A DNA stretch of 64,000 bases from assembly GCF_009834125.1 (NCBI RefSeq), contig NZ_CP047146.1, positions 6,565,501-6,629,500 of the forward strand, written 5' to 3'. Both the position numbers and the translations under genes were made by a program. The notes below the pieces were generated by a model. That model was not told where the DNA came from, ran no database searches, and was given only the letters and a program-made list of their open reading frames with translations. Origin of the DNA: Streptomyces sp. GS7 (lineage in GTDB: Bacteria; Actinomycetota; Actinomycetes; Streptomycetales; Streptomycetaceae). Of the stretch, positions 1-8,509 are shown one piece after another (position 1 is the first letter of the stretch; each line of letters opens with the position of its first letter).

Positions 1-228
1 TCGCACGCCTCCTCGACCGACCCTCGCCGCAACGCGACACCCTCCACACTGACCCCCGCCGCCCCGGCGAACACCCCTCCCCCACCCGGACGTTACCCAC
101 CCGTAACCTACCGATGGGTTACCCGAGGTAAGCAACGGACCTTACCCTCCAGTCACATCGAGCCGCCGGACGCCCCTCCTGTCCTCGGACAGCGTCCGCG
201 CGGCTCGCGTCGAGATCTGGAGCAGAAG
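1..228. promoter_or_regulatory. Non-coding flank with a GTAACC/GGTTAC inverted repeat
   Basis: I see no gene in this stretch. It holds an inverted repeat, GTAACC at 103-108 and GGTTAC at 117-122, with related GTTACC and GGTAAG half-sites nearby. This could be an operator for the hydrolase gene starting at 229, but no cognate regulator is adjacent, so the role is a guess. Confidence 0.3.
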
Positions 229-1848
229 ATGACGCCCTCCCGCACGACGCTGCGCGCCGCGATCGGCACCGTCTCCGCCGCGGTCCTCACCGCCACCGTT
301 CTCACCGGCGCCCCGGCGCAGGCCGCCGGAGCCGCGGCGTCCCACCGCGCCACCGCGCCCACCGCCCCGGCGCGTTCCGCCGCCGCCTTCCCGTCCCTGA
401 AGTTCGTCGACATCAGGGGCGAGGGCGGGATCACGCTCAAGGCGAACGTCTTCACGCCGGCCGGCGCCGACGGCACCCGGCGCTACCCGGTCATCGTGCT
501 TCCCACCAGCTGGGCCATGCCGCAGATCGAGTACCTGGCGCAGGCGAAGAAGCTGGCCGACGCGGGATATGTCGTCGTCGGCTACAACGCGCGCGGATTC
601 TGGCAGTCGGGCGGGAAGATCGAGACGGCCGGACCGCAGGACATCGCCGACGCCTCCAAGGTGATCGACTGGGCGCTGGCGCACACCCCGGCCGATCCGC
701 GGAAGGTCGGCATGGGCGGGGTGTCGTACGGCGCCGGCATCAGCCTGCTGACCTCCGCGTTCGACAAGCGGGTCAAGGCGGTCGCGGCGCTCAGCGGCTG
801 GGGCGACCTCATCGACTCGATCTACAGCGGGCGCACCCCGCACCTCCAGGCGGCGGAGGTGCTGGGCGGCCTGGGCGATCTGACCGGCCGGCCCAGCCCC
901 GAACTCCAGCGGATCCTCAAGGAGTTCCTGAGCGCCGACATGTCCAAGGAGAAGGACATGATCGCGTGGGGGAAGAAGCGCTCGCCGGTCACCTATATCG
1001 ACAAGATCAACGCCAACGGCGCGGCGATCATGCTCGGGAACGCCTGGGGCGACTCGCTCTTCCCGCCCAACCAGTACGCCGCGTTCTACGAGAAGCTGAA
1101 GGGGCCCAAGCGGCTGGAGTTCCGCCCCGGTGACCATGCGACGGCCGAGGGGCTCGGCCTCTTCGGGCTGCCCAACGACACCTGGACCGACACCAAGCGG
1201 TGGTTCGACCACTACCTCAAGGGCGCGGACAACGGCATCGACCGCGAGTCGCCGGTGCTCCTCAAGTCCCGCTCCACCGGCGCCTACGAGGGCTACAAGA
1301 GCTGGCAGGACGTACCGTCCGCGCACCGCAGGATCGCGCTCGACGGCAGTCAGCGGATCCGCACCAACCTGGACTCCGGTGCCGACGGCGGGGTGATCTT
1401 CCTCTCCAGCATGATGGACCAGTTCCTCAAGCTGCCGCCGATGGCGTCGATCCCGCTGCTGCCGCGCTCGCTGGCCGCGGTGTGGCAGTCCGCGCCGTAC
1501 GAGACCGGGCAGCGGGTCCGCGGCACCACCCGTCTGCACACCACCGTGACCAGCACCGCCGAGAGCGGCACCGCCATCGCCTACCTCTACGACGTGGGCC
1601 CGCTCGGCCTGGGCAAACTGGTCACGCACGGCCCGTTCACCTTCCACGGCAAGACGCCGGGCCGGCCGTTCGGCGTGGACCTGGACCTCTTCTCCACGGC
1701 GTACGACGTACCGGCCGGACACCGGCTGGCGGTGGTCGTGGACACCGTCGACCCGCTCTACATAGCCCAGAACCCGCCCGGCTCCCGGCTGACGTTCTCC
1801 TCCCCGGCGAACGACCCGTCGTATGTGTCGGTGCCGGTGCGCGACTGA
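229..1848 (+). CDS. Secreted CocE/NonD-type alpha/beta hydrolase (X-Pro dipeptidyl-peptidase-like)
   Basis: 539 aa. An Arg-containing N-terminus followed by an Ala/Val-rich segment ending near AQA forms a Sec-type signal peptide of about 32 residues, so the product should be exported. An alpha/beta hydrolase core follows. The nucleophile motif GGVSYGAG puts the Ser at residue 166; Asp275 (GDSLFPP) and His303 (GDHAT) are plausible partners. The last ~200 residues are beta-rich, as in the jelly-roll C-domain of CocE and X-Pro dipeptidyl-peptidases. Members of this family hydrolyse esters or N-terminal X-Pro peptides; the substrate here cannot be read from sequence. The gene stands alone on the plus strand. 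Confidence 0.8.
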   Translation: MTPSRTTLRAAIGTVSAAVLTATVLTGAPAQAAGAAASHRATAPTAPARSAAAFPSLKFVDIRGEGGITLKANVFTPAGADGTRRYPVIVLPTSWAMPQIEYLAQAKKLADAGYVVVGYNARGFWQSGGKIETAGPQDIADASKVIDWALAHTPADPRKVGMGGVSYGAGISLLTSAFDKRVKAVAALSGWGDLIDSIYSGRTPHLQAAEVLGGLGDLTGRPSPELQRILKEFLSADMSKEKDMIAWGKKRSPVTYIDKINANGAAIMLGNAWGDSLFPPNQYAAFYEKLKGPKRLEFRPGDHATAEGLGLFGLPNDTWTDTKRWFDHYLKGADNGIDRESPVLLKSRSTGAYEGYKSWQDVPSAHRRIALDGSQRIRTNLDSGADGGVIFLSSMMDQFLKLPPMASIPLLPRSLAAVWQSAPYETGQRVRGTTRLHTTVTSTAESGTAIAYLYDVGPLGLGKLVTHGPFTFHGKTPGRPFGVDLDLFSTAYDVPAGHRLAVVVDTVDPLYIAQNPPGSRLTFSSPANDPSYVSVPVRD

Positions 1849-1941
1849 CCCGCCGCGCCCCGCCCGCACCCGGGCCTACGACCACCGCCCTACGGCCCGC
1901 GCCCGAAGCGGCTGGCGGGCACGCGTCGTTACGCTCCGGCC

Positions 1942-2397
1942 ATGAGGACTCTCCCCCCGGCCCGCGATGCCGGGCAACGCAAGCGGGACGCGCTCCGGCG
2001 GCTGGAGTCGGACGAGGACGCCTGGGTCTCGTCCGCCTCCGCCGACGGGGCGCCCACCCTGGTGCCGCTCTCGTTCGTCTGGCACCGCGAGCGCCTGGTG
2101 ATGGCGACCAAGGGGCGGAACCCCACCCCCCGCAACCTCGCTGCCAACGGGGAGAGTTGGGTGGCGCTGGGGACCACCCGCGACGTGGTGCTCGCCCACT
2201 GCACCGCGGAGGTCCTGGCGAGCGACGCGCTGCCGCGGGACGCCGCGGACGCGCTCGGGGCGAAGCTCGGCTGGAACCCGTGGGGCCGCGAGCGGTGGGT
2301 CTTCCTGCGGTTCACCCCGCGGCGGCTGCTGGTCTGGCGCGAGGAGAACGAACTGGCCGACCGGGAGCTGATGCGGGACGGCGTCTGGCAGGTCTGA
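1942..2397 (+). CDS. PPOX-class (pyridoxamine phosphate oxidase-like split barrel) oxidoreductase
   Basis: 151 aa. After a short helical start the protein reads as a flavin or F420 split-barrel fold: WVSSASADGAPTLVPLSFVW is the typical opening strand pair, followed by a basic loop (ATKGRNPTPRN) and a C-terminal strand with a W-R motif. Actinobacterial relatives of this size are F420- or FMN-dependent oxidoreductases or binding proteins. Cofactor and substrate cannot be fixed from sequence. It lies 93 bp after the hydrolase and 54 bp before a hypothetical gene on the same strand. Confidence 0.7.
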   Translation: MRTLPPARDAGQRKRDALRRLESDEDAWVSSASADGAPTLVPLSFVWHRERLVMATKGRNPTPRNLAANGESWVALGTTRDVVLAHCTAEVLASDALPRDAADALGAKLGWNPWGRERWVFLRFTPRRLLVWREENELADRELMRDGVWQV

Positions 2398-2451
2398 CGC
2401 CGCCGGCTCCCCGGTCCCGCCCGGAACCTCCGCATACGGCATGATCGCGGC

Positions 2452-2937
2452 ATGGGACACCGCGACACACCGCCGCCCGGCCGGCGCCGGCACCCGCACC
2501 TGCCGACGACCGAGGCGGCGGTCACCGCGATCCGGGACGTCGCCGGCGAGTACGGCCTGGAGCTGACCGTCACCGACGACATCGGCGCGGACCGGACCTC
2601 GCGGCGCACCGCCGCCGGGGCGTTCACCGTCCTCGACCCGGACGGCTCGCTCCCGCACGAGGCGTTCGTGGAGCTGGGCGGCACCCCCGCCGTCACCGTC
2701 CAGCTCTACCCCGAGGACGACGCGAGGATCACCGTGGACGCGGTGGACTTCGCCGATGTGCCCCGGGACGCGGTACCGGCGTTCCTGCGCGCGGTCTACG
2801 GCGACCTGGCGTATGTCAGGAGCCGGTTCTTCCCGCCGGGGCAGTGGCTGGTGGTGCCGCTTCCCGGCGACGAGACCTACAAGGAGCTGATCGGGCACGC
2901 CGCGCTCAGCCCGTGGATGGCCCGCCGGTTCCGCTGA
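2452..2937 (+). CDS. Conserved hypothetical protein
   Basis: 161 aa, not recognised. The first ~20 residues are rich in Pro, Arg and His. The rest is an acidic alpha/beta protein without signal peptide or membrane segment. Segments such as VTVQLYPEDDARITVDAVDF look like a small cytoplasmic domain with alternating strands. Codon use matches its neighbours. The stop codon lies inside a hairpin shared with the convergent transporter operon. Confidence 0.6.
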   Translation: MGHRDTPPPGRRRHPHLPTTEAAVTAIRDVAGEYGLELTVTDDIGADRTSRRTAAGAFTVLDPDGSLPHEAFVELGGTPAVTVQLYPEDDARITVDAVDFADVPRDAVPAFLRAVYGDLAYVRSRFFPPGQWLVVPLPGDETYKELIGHAALSPWMARRFR

Positions 2938-2965
2938 ACGGGGCGCCGGGCAGGGCCCGTTCAGC
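2933..2965. terminator. Bidirectional terminator overlapping both stop codons
   Basis: A perfect 10-bp stem, GCTGAACGGG at 2933-2942 paired with CCCGTTCAGC at 2956-2965, with a 13-nt loop. The stop codons of the plus-strand gene (2935-2937) and the minus-strand gene (2961-2963) both lie in the stem. There is no U tract, which is usual for Streptomyces terminators. Confidence 0.7.
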
Positions 2966-3824
2966 CCCGCGCCCGGTGGTCCCCCGGCAGCAGCGTGCCC
3001 GGCTGGGGCGCGGCCACCTCGTCCGCCGCCACCTTGGGACTGCGCCGCTGCCGGCCGGCGACCCAGTGGGCGAGCCAGGACAGCAGCATGCACATCCCGA
3101 TGTAGGCCGGCGAGATGACCAGCACGACCGGGATGAACGGCAGGTCGTAGTCGAGGTTGGACGCGATGAGCTTGCCGGCGTGCAGGAACTCCTCGTAGGT
3201 GATGAGGAAGCCGAGCGAGGTGTCCTTCAGGGCGACCACCAGCTGGGAGATGATCGCCGGCAGCATCGCCCGGACCGCCTGCGGCACCAGGACGTACGTC
3301 ATGACCTGGGTCTTGCGCAGGCCCAGGGCGTAGGCGGCCTCGCCCTGGCCGCGTTCGACGGCGTTGATGCCGGTGCGGAAGACCTCCGCGAGCACCGAGC
3401 CGTTGTACAGGGTCAGCCCGCTGACCAGCGCCGTCAGCGGCGCCATCTGCAGCGCCACATAGACGAAGAAGATCATCACGAGCACGGGCATGGCGCGGAA
3501 GAACTCCACCAGCAGCGTGCACACCCGGCGCAGCGGCCGGTGCGCGGACAGCCGGCCCGCCGCGAGCACGGCGCCCAGCGCCAGCGACAGCACCGCCGCG
3601 AGCCCGAAGGCGCGCAGCGTGTTGCCGAGTCCGGTCAGGAGCAGGTCCTGGATGCCGCGGTAGAGGAAGGGGGTCCACTTCGCCGCGGTGAACTGGTGCG
3701 TGTGCCAGAGCAGCGAGACGATCCAGGCGAGCAGGGCGAGCAGTACGGCGGTCGAGCCGAGCCCGTAACACCGGTGCCGCCGGCGGGCCCTGGGGCCCGG
3801 CAGGTCGTAGAGGGCGGTGGTCAT
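2961..3824 (-). CDS. gluD: Amino-acid ABC transporter permease, GluD type
   Basis: 287 aa inner-membrane permease of the HisM/GlnP polar amino-acid class. An initial membrane segment (GSTAVLLALLAWIVSLLW) is followed by the transport domain, with about five hydrophobic segments. The EAA loop reads as GQGEAAYALGLRKTQ followed by VLVPQAVRAMLP. The C-terminal ~30 residues are hydrophilic. The start overlaps the stop of the upstream permease by 4 bp (ATGA), so the two are translationally coupled. By order and family this is the second permease of a glutamate-type importer. Confidence 0.88.
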   Translation of the reverse strand: MTTALYDLPGPRARRRHRCYGLGSTAVLLALLAWIVSLLWHTHQFTAAKWTPFLYRGIQDLLLTGLGNTLRAFGLAAVLSLALGAVLAAGRLSAHRPLRRVCTLLVEFFRAMPVLVMIFFVYVALQMAPLTALVSGLTLYNGSVLAEVFRTGINAVERGQGEAAYALGLRKTQVMTYVLVPQAVRAMLPAIISQLVVALKDTSLGFLITYEEFLHAGKLIASNLDYDLPFIPVVLVISPAYIGMCMLLSWLAHWVAGRQRRSPKVAADEVAAPQPGTLLPGDHRARG

Positions 3825-4465
3825 CGGGCGACTCCGTAGTGCTTCTCCAGCGCGTTGAAGAGGGCGCCGATGGTCAGGGTCACGAGCAGGTAGCCGACGG
3901 CGATCCAGACGAACGACCAGACGATGCCGTACCCCATCTCGTTGAGCGGCTTGTAGACGCCGAGGAGTTCGACGACGCTGAACGAACCGGCGATCGCGGA
4001 GTTCTTGGCGAGCGCGATCAGGGTCGAGCCGATGGGCGGGATGACCGACCGGAACGCCTGCGGGAGGACCACCAGGCCGAGCGTCTGCACAAAGGTCATG
4101 CCCAGGCTGCGGGCCGCCTCGCCCTGCCCGGCCGGCACGGTGTTGATGCCGGAGCGCACCGCCTCGCAGATGAACGCGGAGGTGTAGCAGCCCAGCGCGA
4201 GGACGGCGAAGAGCTGGAAGGGCAACACCAGCCCGAAGCGCGGCAGGCCCAGCAGCACGGCGAAGAACAGCAGGGTCAGCGGGGTGTTGCGCAGCACCGT
4301 CACCCAGACCGTGCCGAAGATCCGCAGCGAGCCGACCGGTGCGACGCGGAACGCCGCCATGGCGAAGCCGAGGACGAGGGCGAGCAGCGAGGCGTAGACG
4401 GTGAGTTCGACGGTGCCCAGCAGGCCCTGCCCGTAGAGGGAGAGGTTGTCGAGAAGCACGTTCAT
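3821..4465 (-). CDS. gluC: Amino-acid ABC transporter permease, GluC type
   Basis: 214 aa. The ATG at 4465 (MNVLLDNLSLYGQG) is preferred to a longer reading frame whose extra 28 residues are Arg/Thr-rich and unlike the family. The protein has the standard five-helix core with the EAA motif GQGEAARSLGMTFVQTLGLV. It pairs with the downstream permease to form the membrane channel. The gene sits 34 bp after the binding-protein gene and overlaps the next permease gene by 4 bp. Confidence 0.88.
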   Translation of the reverse strand: MNVLLDNLSLYGQGLLGTVELTVYASLLALVLGFAMAAFRVAPVGSLRIFGTVWVTVLRNTPLTLLFFAVLLGLPRFGLVLPFQLFAVLALGCYTSAFICEAVRSGINTVPAGQGEAARSLGMTFVQTLGLVVLPQAFRSVIPPIGSTLIALAKNSAIAGSFSVVELLGVYKPLNEMGYGIVWSFVWIAVGYLLVTLTIGALFNALEKHYGVAR

Positions 4466-4499
4466 CGGTCGGTCCTGGTTCCTCGTGGGGCCGGTGTCC

Positions 4500-5456
4500 T
4501 CAGCCCGCCGGGTAGCGGTCGATCGGGGGCGGCTGCGGCGCGGGCACACCGGACAGGCCCAGCGTGGCGTCGTAGGCGGCCCGCCAGCTGCCGTTCTTCT
4601 CGGCGGCGGCGAGCGCGTCGTCCAGCGCGAACCGCAGCGGGGCGTCGCCGCGCGGTACGCCGATGCCGTACGGCTCCCGGGAGAACGGCCGGCCGACCAC
4701 CTTCAGCTGGTCGGGCACCTTGGCGGCATAGCCCAGCAGGATCGCGTCGTCGGTGGTGACCGCGTCGACCTGGTAGGTGAGCAGGTTGTCCACGCAGACC
4801 GAGTAGGTGTCGTAGGCGACCAGGACGGCCTGGGGGTAGTCGGCCCGGATGCGCTGGTAGGCGGTCGAGCCGGCCGCCGAGCAGACGCGTTTGCCGGCCA
4901 GGTCCTGCGGGCCGTGGATGTCGTGCTCGTCGCTGCGGACCAGGAGCGACTGGCCCGCCATGTAGTACGGGCCGGCGAAGCCCACCTGCCGCCTGCGCTT
5001 GGCGTTGATGGTGTACGTACCGACATAGAGGTCGATCTGGCCGTTCTGGAGCGCCGTTTCGCGGTTGGCGGAGGCGATGGTGCGGAACACCACGGACCGC
5101 TCGGGGAAGCCGAGCGCGGCGGCCGCCATCTTGGCGATCTCGATGTCGAAGCCGCTGTAGGTGCCGGTGGCGGGGTCCCGTTCGCCGAGGTAGGGCTGGT
5201 CCTCCTTGACGCCGACGACGAGCCGGCCGCGGCGCGCGGCGGCCCGCCAGATCGGGGAGGCGGGCAGCGAGAAGTTCCGGGCCACCGGATACCTCGGCAG
5301 GTCGCTGCCCCTGGGGCCCTTGACGGGCGGGCTGCCGGGCCGGCCGCAGCCCGTGGCGGCGAGCGCGAGGACCATCAGGCCCAGGAGGCAGGCGACGGCG
5401 GCGCGGCGGGCACGGGGGGTACGGCGGGGCGCGGGCGAGGTGGGCGGATGCGGCAT
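4500..5456 (-). CDS. gluB: Amino-acid ABC transporter substrate-binding lipoprotein, GluB type
   Basis: 318 aa. The N-terminus has basic residues, a hydrophobic stretch and a lipobox (LAATGC), so the mature protein should be lipid-anchored outside the membrane. The remainder is a type 3 solute-binding fold: LVVGVKEDQPYLGERDP at the start of the domain, then FDIEIAKMAAAALGF and GQIDLYVGTYTIN. This is the glutamate/glutamine-type signature. Its neighbours (ATPase upstream, two permeases downstream) support a glutamate-type importer, but specificity is inferred. Confidence 0.88.
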   Translation of the reverse strand: MPHPPTSPAPRRTPRARRAAVACLLGLMVLALAATGCGRPGSPPVKGPRGSDLPRYPVARNFSLPASPIWRAAARRGRLVVGVKEDQPYLGERDPATGTYSGFDIEIAKMAAAALGFPERSVVFRTIASANRETALQNGQIDLYVGTYTINAKRRRQVGFAGPYYMAGQSLLVRSDEHDIHGPQDLAGKRVCSAAGSTAYQRIRADYPQAVLVAYDTYSVCVDNLLTYQVDAVTTDDAILLGYAAKVPDQLKVVGRPFSREPYGIGVPRGDAPLRFALDDALAAAEKNGSWRAAYDATLGLSGVPAPQPPPIDRYPAG

Positions 5457-5470
5457 CGCGGGCGCCCCGT

Positions 5471-6214
5471 TCAGTGCTTGAGGATCTTGGAGAGGAAGTC
5501 CCTGGCACGTTCGCTGCGGGGCGCGGTGAAGAACTCCTCGGGGGTGCGGTCCTCGATGATCCGGCCGTCGGCCATGAACACCACGCGGTTGGCGGCGGAG
5601 CGGGCGAAGCCCATCTCATGGGTGACCACGACCATCGTCATCCCGTCCCGGGCGAGCTGCCGCATGACCTCCAGCACCTCGTTGATCATCTCCGGGTCGA
5701 GGGCCGAGGTCGGCTCGTCGAAGAGCAGCGCCTTGGGTTCCATGGCGAGCGCGCGGGCGATGGCGACCCGCTGCTGCTGGCCGCCGGAGAGCTGCGCCGG
5801 ATACTTGTCCGCGTGGGCCGCGAGCCCGACCCGGTCCAGGAGTTCGCGGGCCCGCCGCGCCGCCTCGTCCTTCTTCTGCCGGCGCACCTTGACCGGCGCC
5901 AGCATCACGTTGGCCAGCACGGTCTTGTGCGCGAAGAGGTTGAACGACTGGAAGACCATGCCGACTTCGGCCCGCAGCGCGGCCAGCGCCCGCCCCTCTT
6001 CGGGCAGCGGTACGCCGTCCAGCTCGATGCTGCCCGACTCGATGGTCTCCAGCCGGTTGATGGCCCGGCACAGGGTCGACTTCCCGGACCCGGAGGGCCC
6101 GATGATCACCACCACCTCCCCGCGGCCGACGGTGAGATCGATGTCCTGGAGGACGTGCAGTGCGCCGTAGTGCTTGTTGACCCCGCGCAGTTCGATCAGC
6201 GCCTCAGCGGCCAT
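5471..6214 (-). CDS. gluA: Amino-acid ABC transporter ATP-binding protein, GluA type
   Basis: 247 aa. Walker A GPSGSGKS, Q-loop MVFQSFNLF, signature LSGGQQQRVAIARAL, Walker B ALLFDEPTSALDPE and the switch His in VVTHEMGFA are all intact, so it should be an active ATPase. The ATG at 6214 begins MAAEALIELRGVNKHYG, the normal start for this family; an upstream alternative adds 11 unlikely residues. It is the first gene of the gluABCD-order operon on the minus strand. Confidence 0.9.
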   Translation of the reverse strand: MAAEALIELRGVNKHYGALHVLQDIDLTVGRGEVVVIIGPSGSGKSTLCRAINRLETIESGSIELDGVPLPEEGRALAALRAEVGMVFQSFNLFAHKTVLANVMLAPVKVRRQKKDEAARRARELLDRVGLAAHADKYPAQLSGGQQQRVAIARALAMEPKALLFDEPTSALDPEMINEVLEVMRQLARDGMTMVVVTHEMGFARSAANRVVFMADGRIIEDRTPEEFFTAPRSERARDFLSKILKH

Positions 6215-6397
6215 GTGGAGACCTGCCCCCTGTCGTCCGTGCAGCACAGGGCCCGCAACTTACCCGTACGAACGGGGCGATAAGCCGCTGACACGCATGG
6301 AGGGGACCTATTGCGGCATCGGGCGCCGGGGCCGGACCGCGCCGCCGCCCTGCCGGGCACCCGCGGGGACCGCACCCGCGGGGACCGCGCCGGCGGA

Positions 6398-6838
6398 TCA
6401 GCCCTCGGCCACCTCGGCGTACACCTGGGACAGTTCGGGCGCGCCGTCGTCGGCCCACTCATGGCCGGCCGCCACCACGTCGATCTCCCGGCCGGACTCC
6501 AGCCGCACCACCGGCTGTCCGTCCGGCCACACGTGCCAGACGGCGCCGCGCACCGTGCGGACCAGGACCGTACCGAGATACAGCCCCGCGTCGTTGCCGA
6601 GCCAGGGCAGCACCTCGGGGTCGTCCCGCCACACCGGCTGCAACTGGTCGAGCGCCTCCAACGACCCCACGGAGTCGTCCAGTTCGACCCCCGCGGTGGC
6701 CGCCTGGTCACGCAGCAGCTCGCACTCGGACAGCAGCTGGACGACGCTCTCGGGGTCCGCGCGCACCGACTCCGCCAGCGGCACCGAGCCGGCCCGCTGC
6801 GCGCGCCCGCGCCACCTGTCCAGGAAAGACATGTTCAT
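6398..6838 (-). CDS. DUF6278-like Streptomyces protein
   Basis: 146 aa from ATG 6838; ATG 6832 is an equally plausible start two codons on. No signal peptide or membrane segment. The protein is acidic with Trp-rich conserved stretches (WRDDPEVLPWLGNDAGLY, AVWHVWPDGQPVVRLESG). It resembles the Streptomyces family I know as DUF6278, which has no assigned function; that assignment is from memory of the pattern. The longer reading frame upstream is Arg-rich and looks non-coding. Confidence 0.65.
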   Translation of the reverse strand: MNMSFLDRWRGRAQRAGSVPLAESVRADPESVVQLLSECELLRDQAATAGVELDDSVGSLEALDQLQPVWRDDPEVLPWLGNDAGLYLGTVLVRTVRGAVWHVWPDGQPVVRLESGREIDVVAAGHEWADDGAPELSQVYAEVAEG

Positions 6839-6953
6839 GGTGCGAGGGTCCCACCCGCCCCCGCGCCAGGGCCACAGGCGCGCGGCGCGGCGCGCACGCC
6901 ACCTCACCACCTCCGCACGCCTCCCCGGCGAGCGGCGAGCGGCCCGGCTTCGC

Positions 6954-7733
6954 CTAGACGTCCAGGTCCACCACGACCGGGGCGTGGTCCGAGGCGCCCT
7001 TGCCCTTCCGCTCCTCGCGGTCGACATAGGCGTCCGAGACGGCCTTGGCGAACGGCGCGTTGCCGTAGACCAGGTCGATGCGCATGCCCTTGTTCTTGGG
7101 GAAGGCGAGCTGGCGGTAGTCCCAGTAGGTGTAGGGCCGGTCGTACTTCAGGGGGCGGGGCACCACATCCGCCAGGCCGGCCTCCCTCAGGGCGCCCAGC
7201 GCGGCGCGCTCGGCCGGCGTGACATGGGTCTGGCCGACGAAGACGGCGGGATCCCAGACGTCGTCGTCCGTCGGCGCGACGTTGAAGTCGCCGAGGACCG
7301 CGAACGGCCGGGGGCCGGCCGCGTCCTCGGCGACGGCCGTCCTCAGCGCCTCGAACCAGCCGAGCTTGTAGACGTAGTGCGCATGGTCGACCTCGCGGCC
7401 GTTGGGGACGTAGACCGACCAGACGCGGGCCGGGCCGCAGGTCGCCGAGACGGCGCGCGGCTCCTGCACGCCCTCGTAGTCCGGGCCGCCGGGCAGCCCC
7501 GGGACCACGTCCTCCAGGCCCACCCTGGACAGCAGCGCCACGCCGTTCCACCGGCCGCTGGCGTTGACCGCGGCCTCGTACCCCAGCTCGCGCAGCTCGT
7601 CGTAGGGGAACTGCTCGGCGGAGCACTTGGTCTCCTGGATGCACAGCACGTCCGTGCCGGTGCTCTCCAGCCAGGCCAGCAGCCTCGGGAGGCGGGCGGT
7701 GATCGAGTTGACGTTCCAGGTGGCGATGCGCAT
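6954..7733 (-). CDS. xthA: Exodeoxyribonuclease III
   Basis: 259 aa, the usual length for single-domain bacterial exonuclease III. It starts MRIATWNVNSI with the metal-binding Asn, then CIQETKC (catalytic Glu), YVPNG, LGDFNVAPTDDDVWD (active-site Asp and Asn), YTYWDYR and the C-terminal SDHAPVVVDL with the catalytic Asp-His pair. It cleaves abasic sites and trims 3' ends in base-excision repair. ATG 7733 is chosen over an upstream start because the family begins with this strand. Confidence 0.92.
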   Translation of the reverse strand: MRIATWNVNSITARLPRLLAWLESTGTDVLCIQETKCSAEQFPYDELRELGYEAAVNASGRWNGVALLSRVGLEDVVPGLPGGPDYEGVQEPRAVSATCGPARVWSVYVPNGREVDHAHYVYKLGWFEALRTAVAEDAAGPRPFAVLGDFNVAPTDDDVWDPAVFVGQTHVTPAERAALGALREAGLADVVPRPLKYDRPYTYWDYRQLAFPKNKGMRIDLVYGNAPFAKAVSDAYVDREERKGKGASDHAPVVVDLDV

Positions 7734-7763
7734 GTCTGCCAACCTACAACCCGGCACCGACAG

Positions 7764-8402
7764 CTACCCCACCTCGGTGCCGGTGCCCGGGGCGAGCCGG
7801 CCGTGGTCGGTTCCGCCCAGCTTGTCGATCAGGGAGTCGTAGATCGGCCGGGCGTGGTCCTGGAGCAGGCTGTCGTGGATGTCGACGGCCCTGCGCGGCG
7901 CCACCTCGCGGACGTAGTCGATGATCTCGGCGACCTTGTTCCAGGGGGCGTGGACGGGCAGCAGCAGGGTGTCGACGGTGCGGCCCTCGGGGACGGTGAG
8001 CGCGTCGCCCGGGTGGAACACCGAGCCGTCCAGCAGGAAGCCGACGTTCGTGATGCGCGGGATGTCCGGGTGGATCACGGCGTGCAACTGGCCGTGCACC
8101 TCCACCTCGAAGCCGGCGGCGGTGAACGTGTCACCCTCCCCCACGGTGTGCACCCGCCCGGGGAACGCCGCGGAGATCTGCTCGGCGACGCTCGCCAGGG
8201 TCCAGATCTCGGCCCCCGGGTTGGCCTCCATGCCCGCCCGGAGCCGGCCCTGGTCGAAGTGGTCCAGGTGCTCGTGGGTGACCAGGATCGCGTCCGCCCC
8301 GACGGCTGCGTCCGCCTCGCTGAAGACACCGGGATCGATGACCAGCGTCCGCCCGTCCTTGGTGATCCGGACACAGGCGTGGGTCTTCTTGGTGAGTTCC
8401 AT
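7764..8402 (-). CDS. Metallo-beta-lactamase-fold hydrolase (UlaG-like)
   Basis: 212 aa. It starts MELTKKTHACVRI, followed by the metal-binding motif THEHLDHFD (HxHxDH), a later His in GQLHAVIHPD, and FHPGDALTVPEG with the bridging Asp. The short size and an opening strand with no signal peptide match cytoplasmic UlaG/YtnP-like hydrolases. The substrate is unknown. The gene is 30 bp from xthA on the same strand, so the two may be co-transcribed. Confidence 0.82.
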   Translation of the reverse strand: MELTKKTHACVRITKDGRTLVIDPGVFSEADAAVGADAILVTHEHLDHFDQGRLRAGMEANPGAEIWTLASVAEQISAAFPGRVHTVGEGDTFTAAGFEVEVHGQLHAVIHPDIPRITNVGFLLDGSVFHPGDALTVPEGRTVDTLLLPVHAPWNKVAEIIDYVREVAPRRAVDIHDSLLQDHARPIYDSLIDKLGGTDHGRLAPGTGTEVG

Positions 8403-8509
8403 GGGGCCATCCTGCCGCCCGGCGGCCGCGGGCGGGCGACCGTCGACCGGCCCCGGCCCTTCAGGCCCGATCACGGAAGTCCCGCCCCCACCCCCCCCAC
8501 AAGGGCCTC

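Noticed and set aside
142..1869. A 575-residue open frame antisense to the secreted hydrolase
   Set aside because: Arg/Gly/Ala-rich shadow of a high-GC gene with no family motifs; the plus-strand gene has a signal peptide and catalytic triad.
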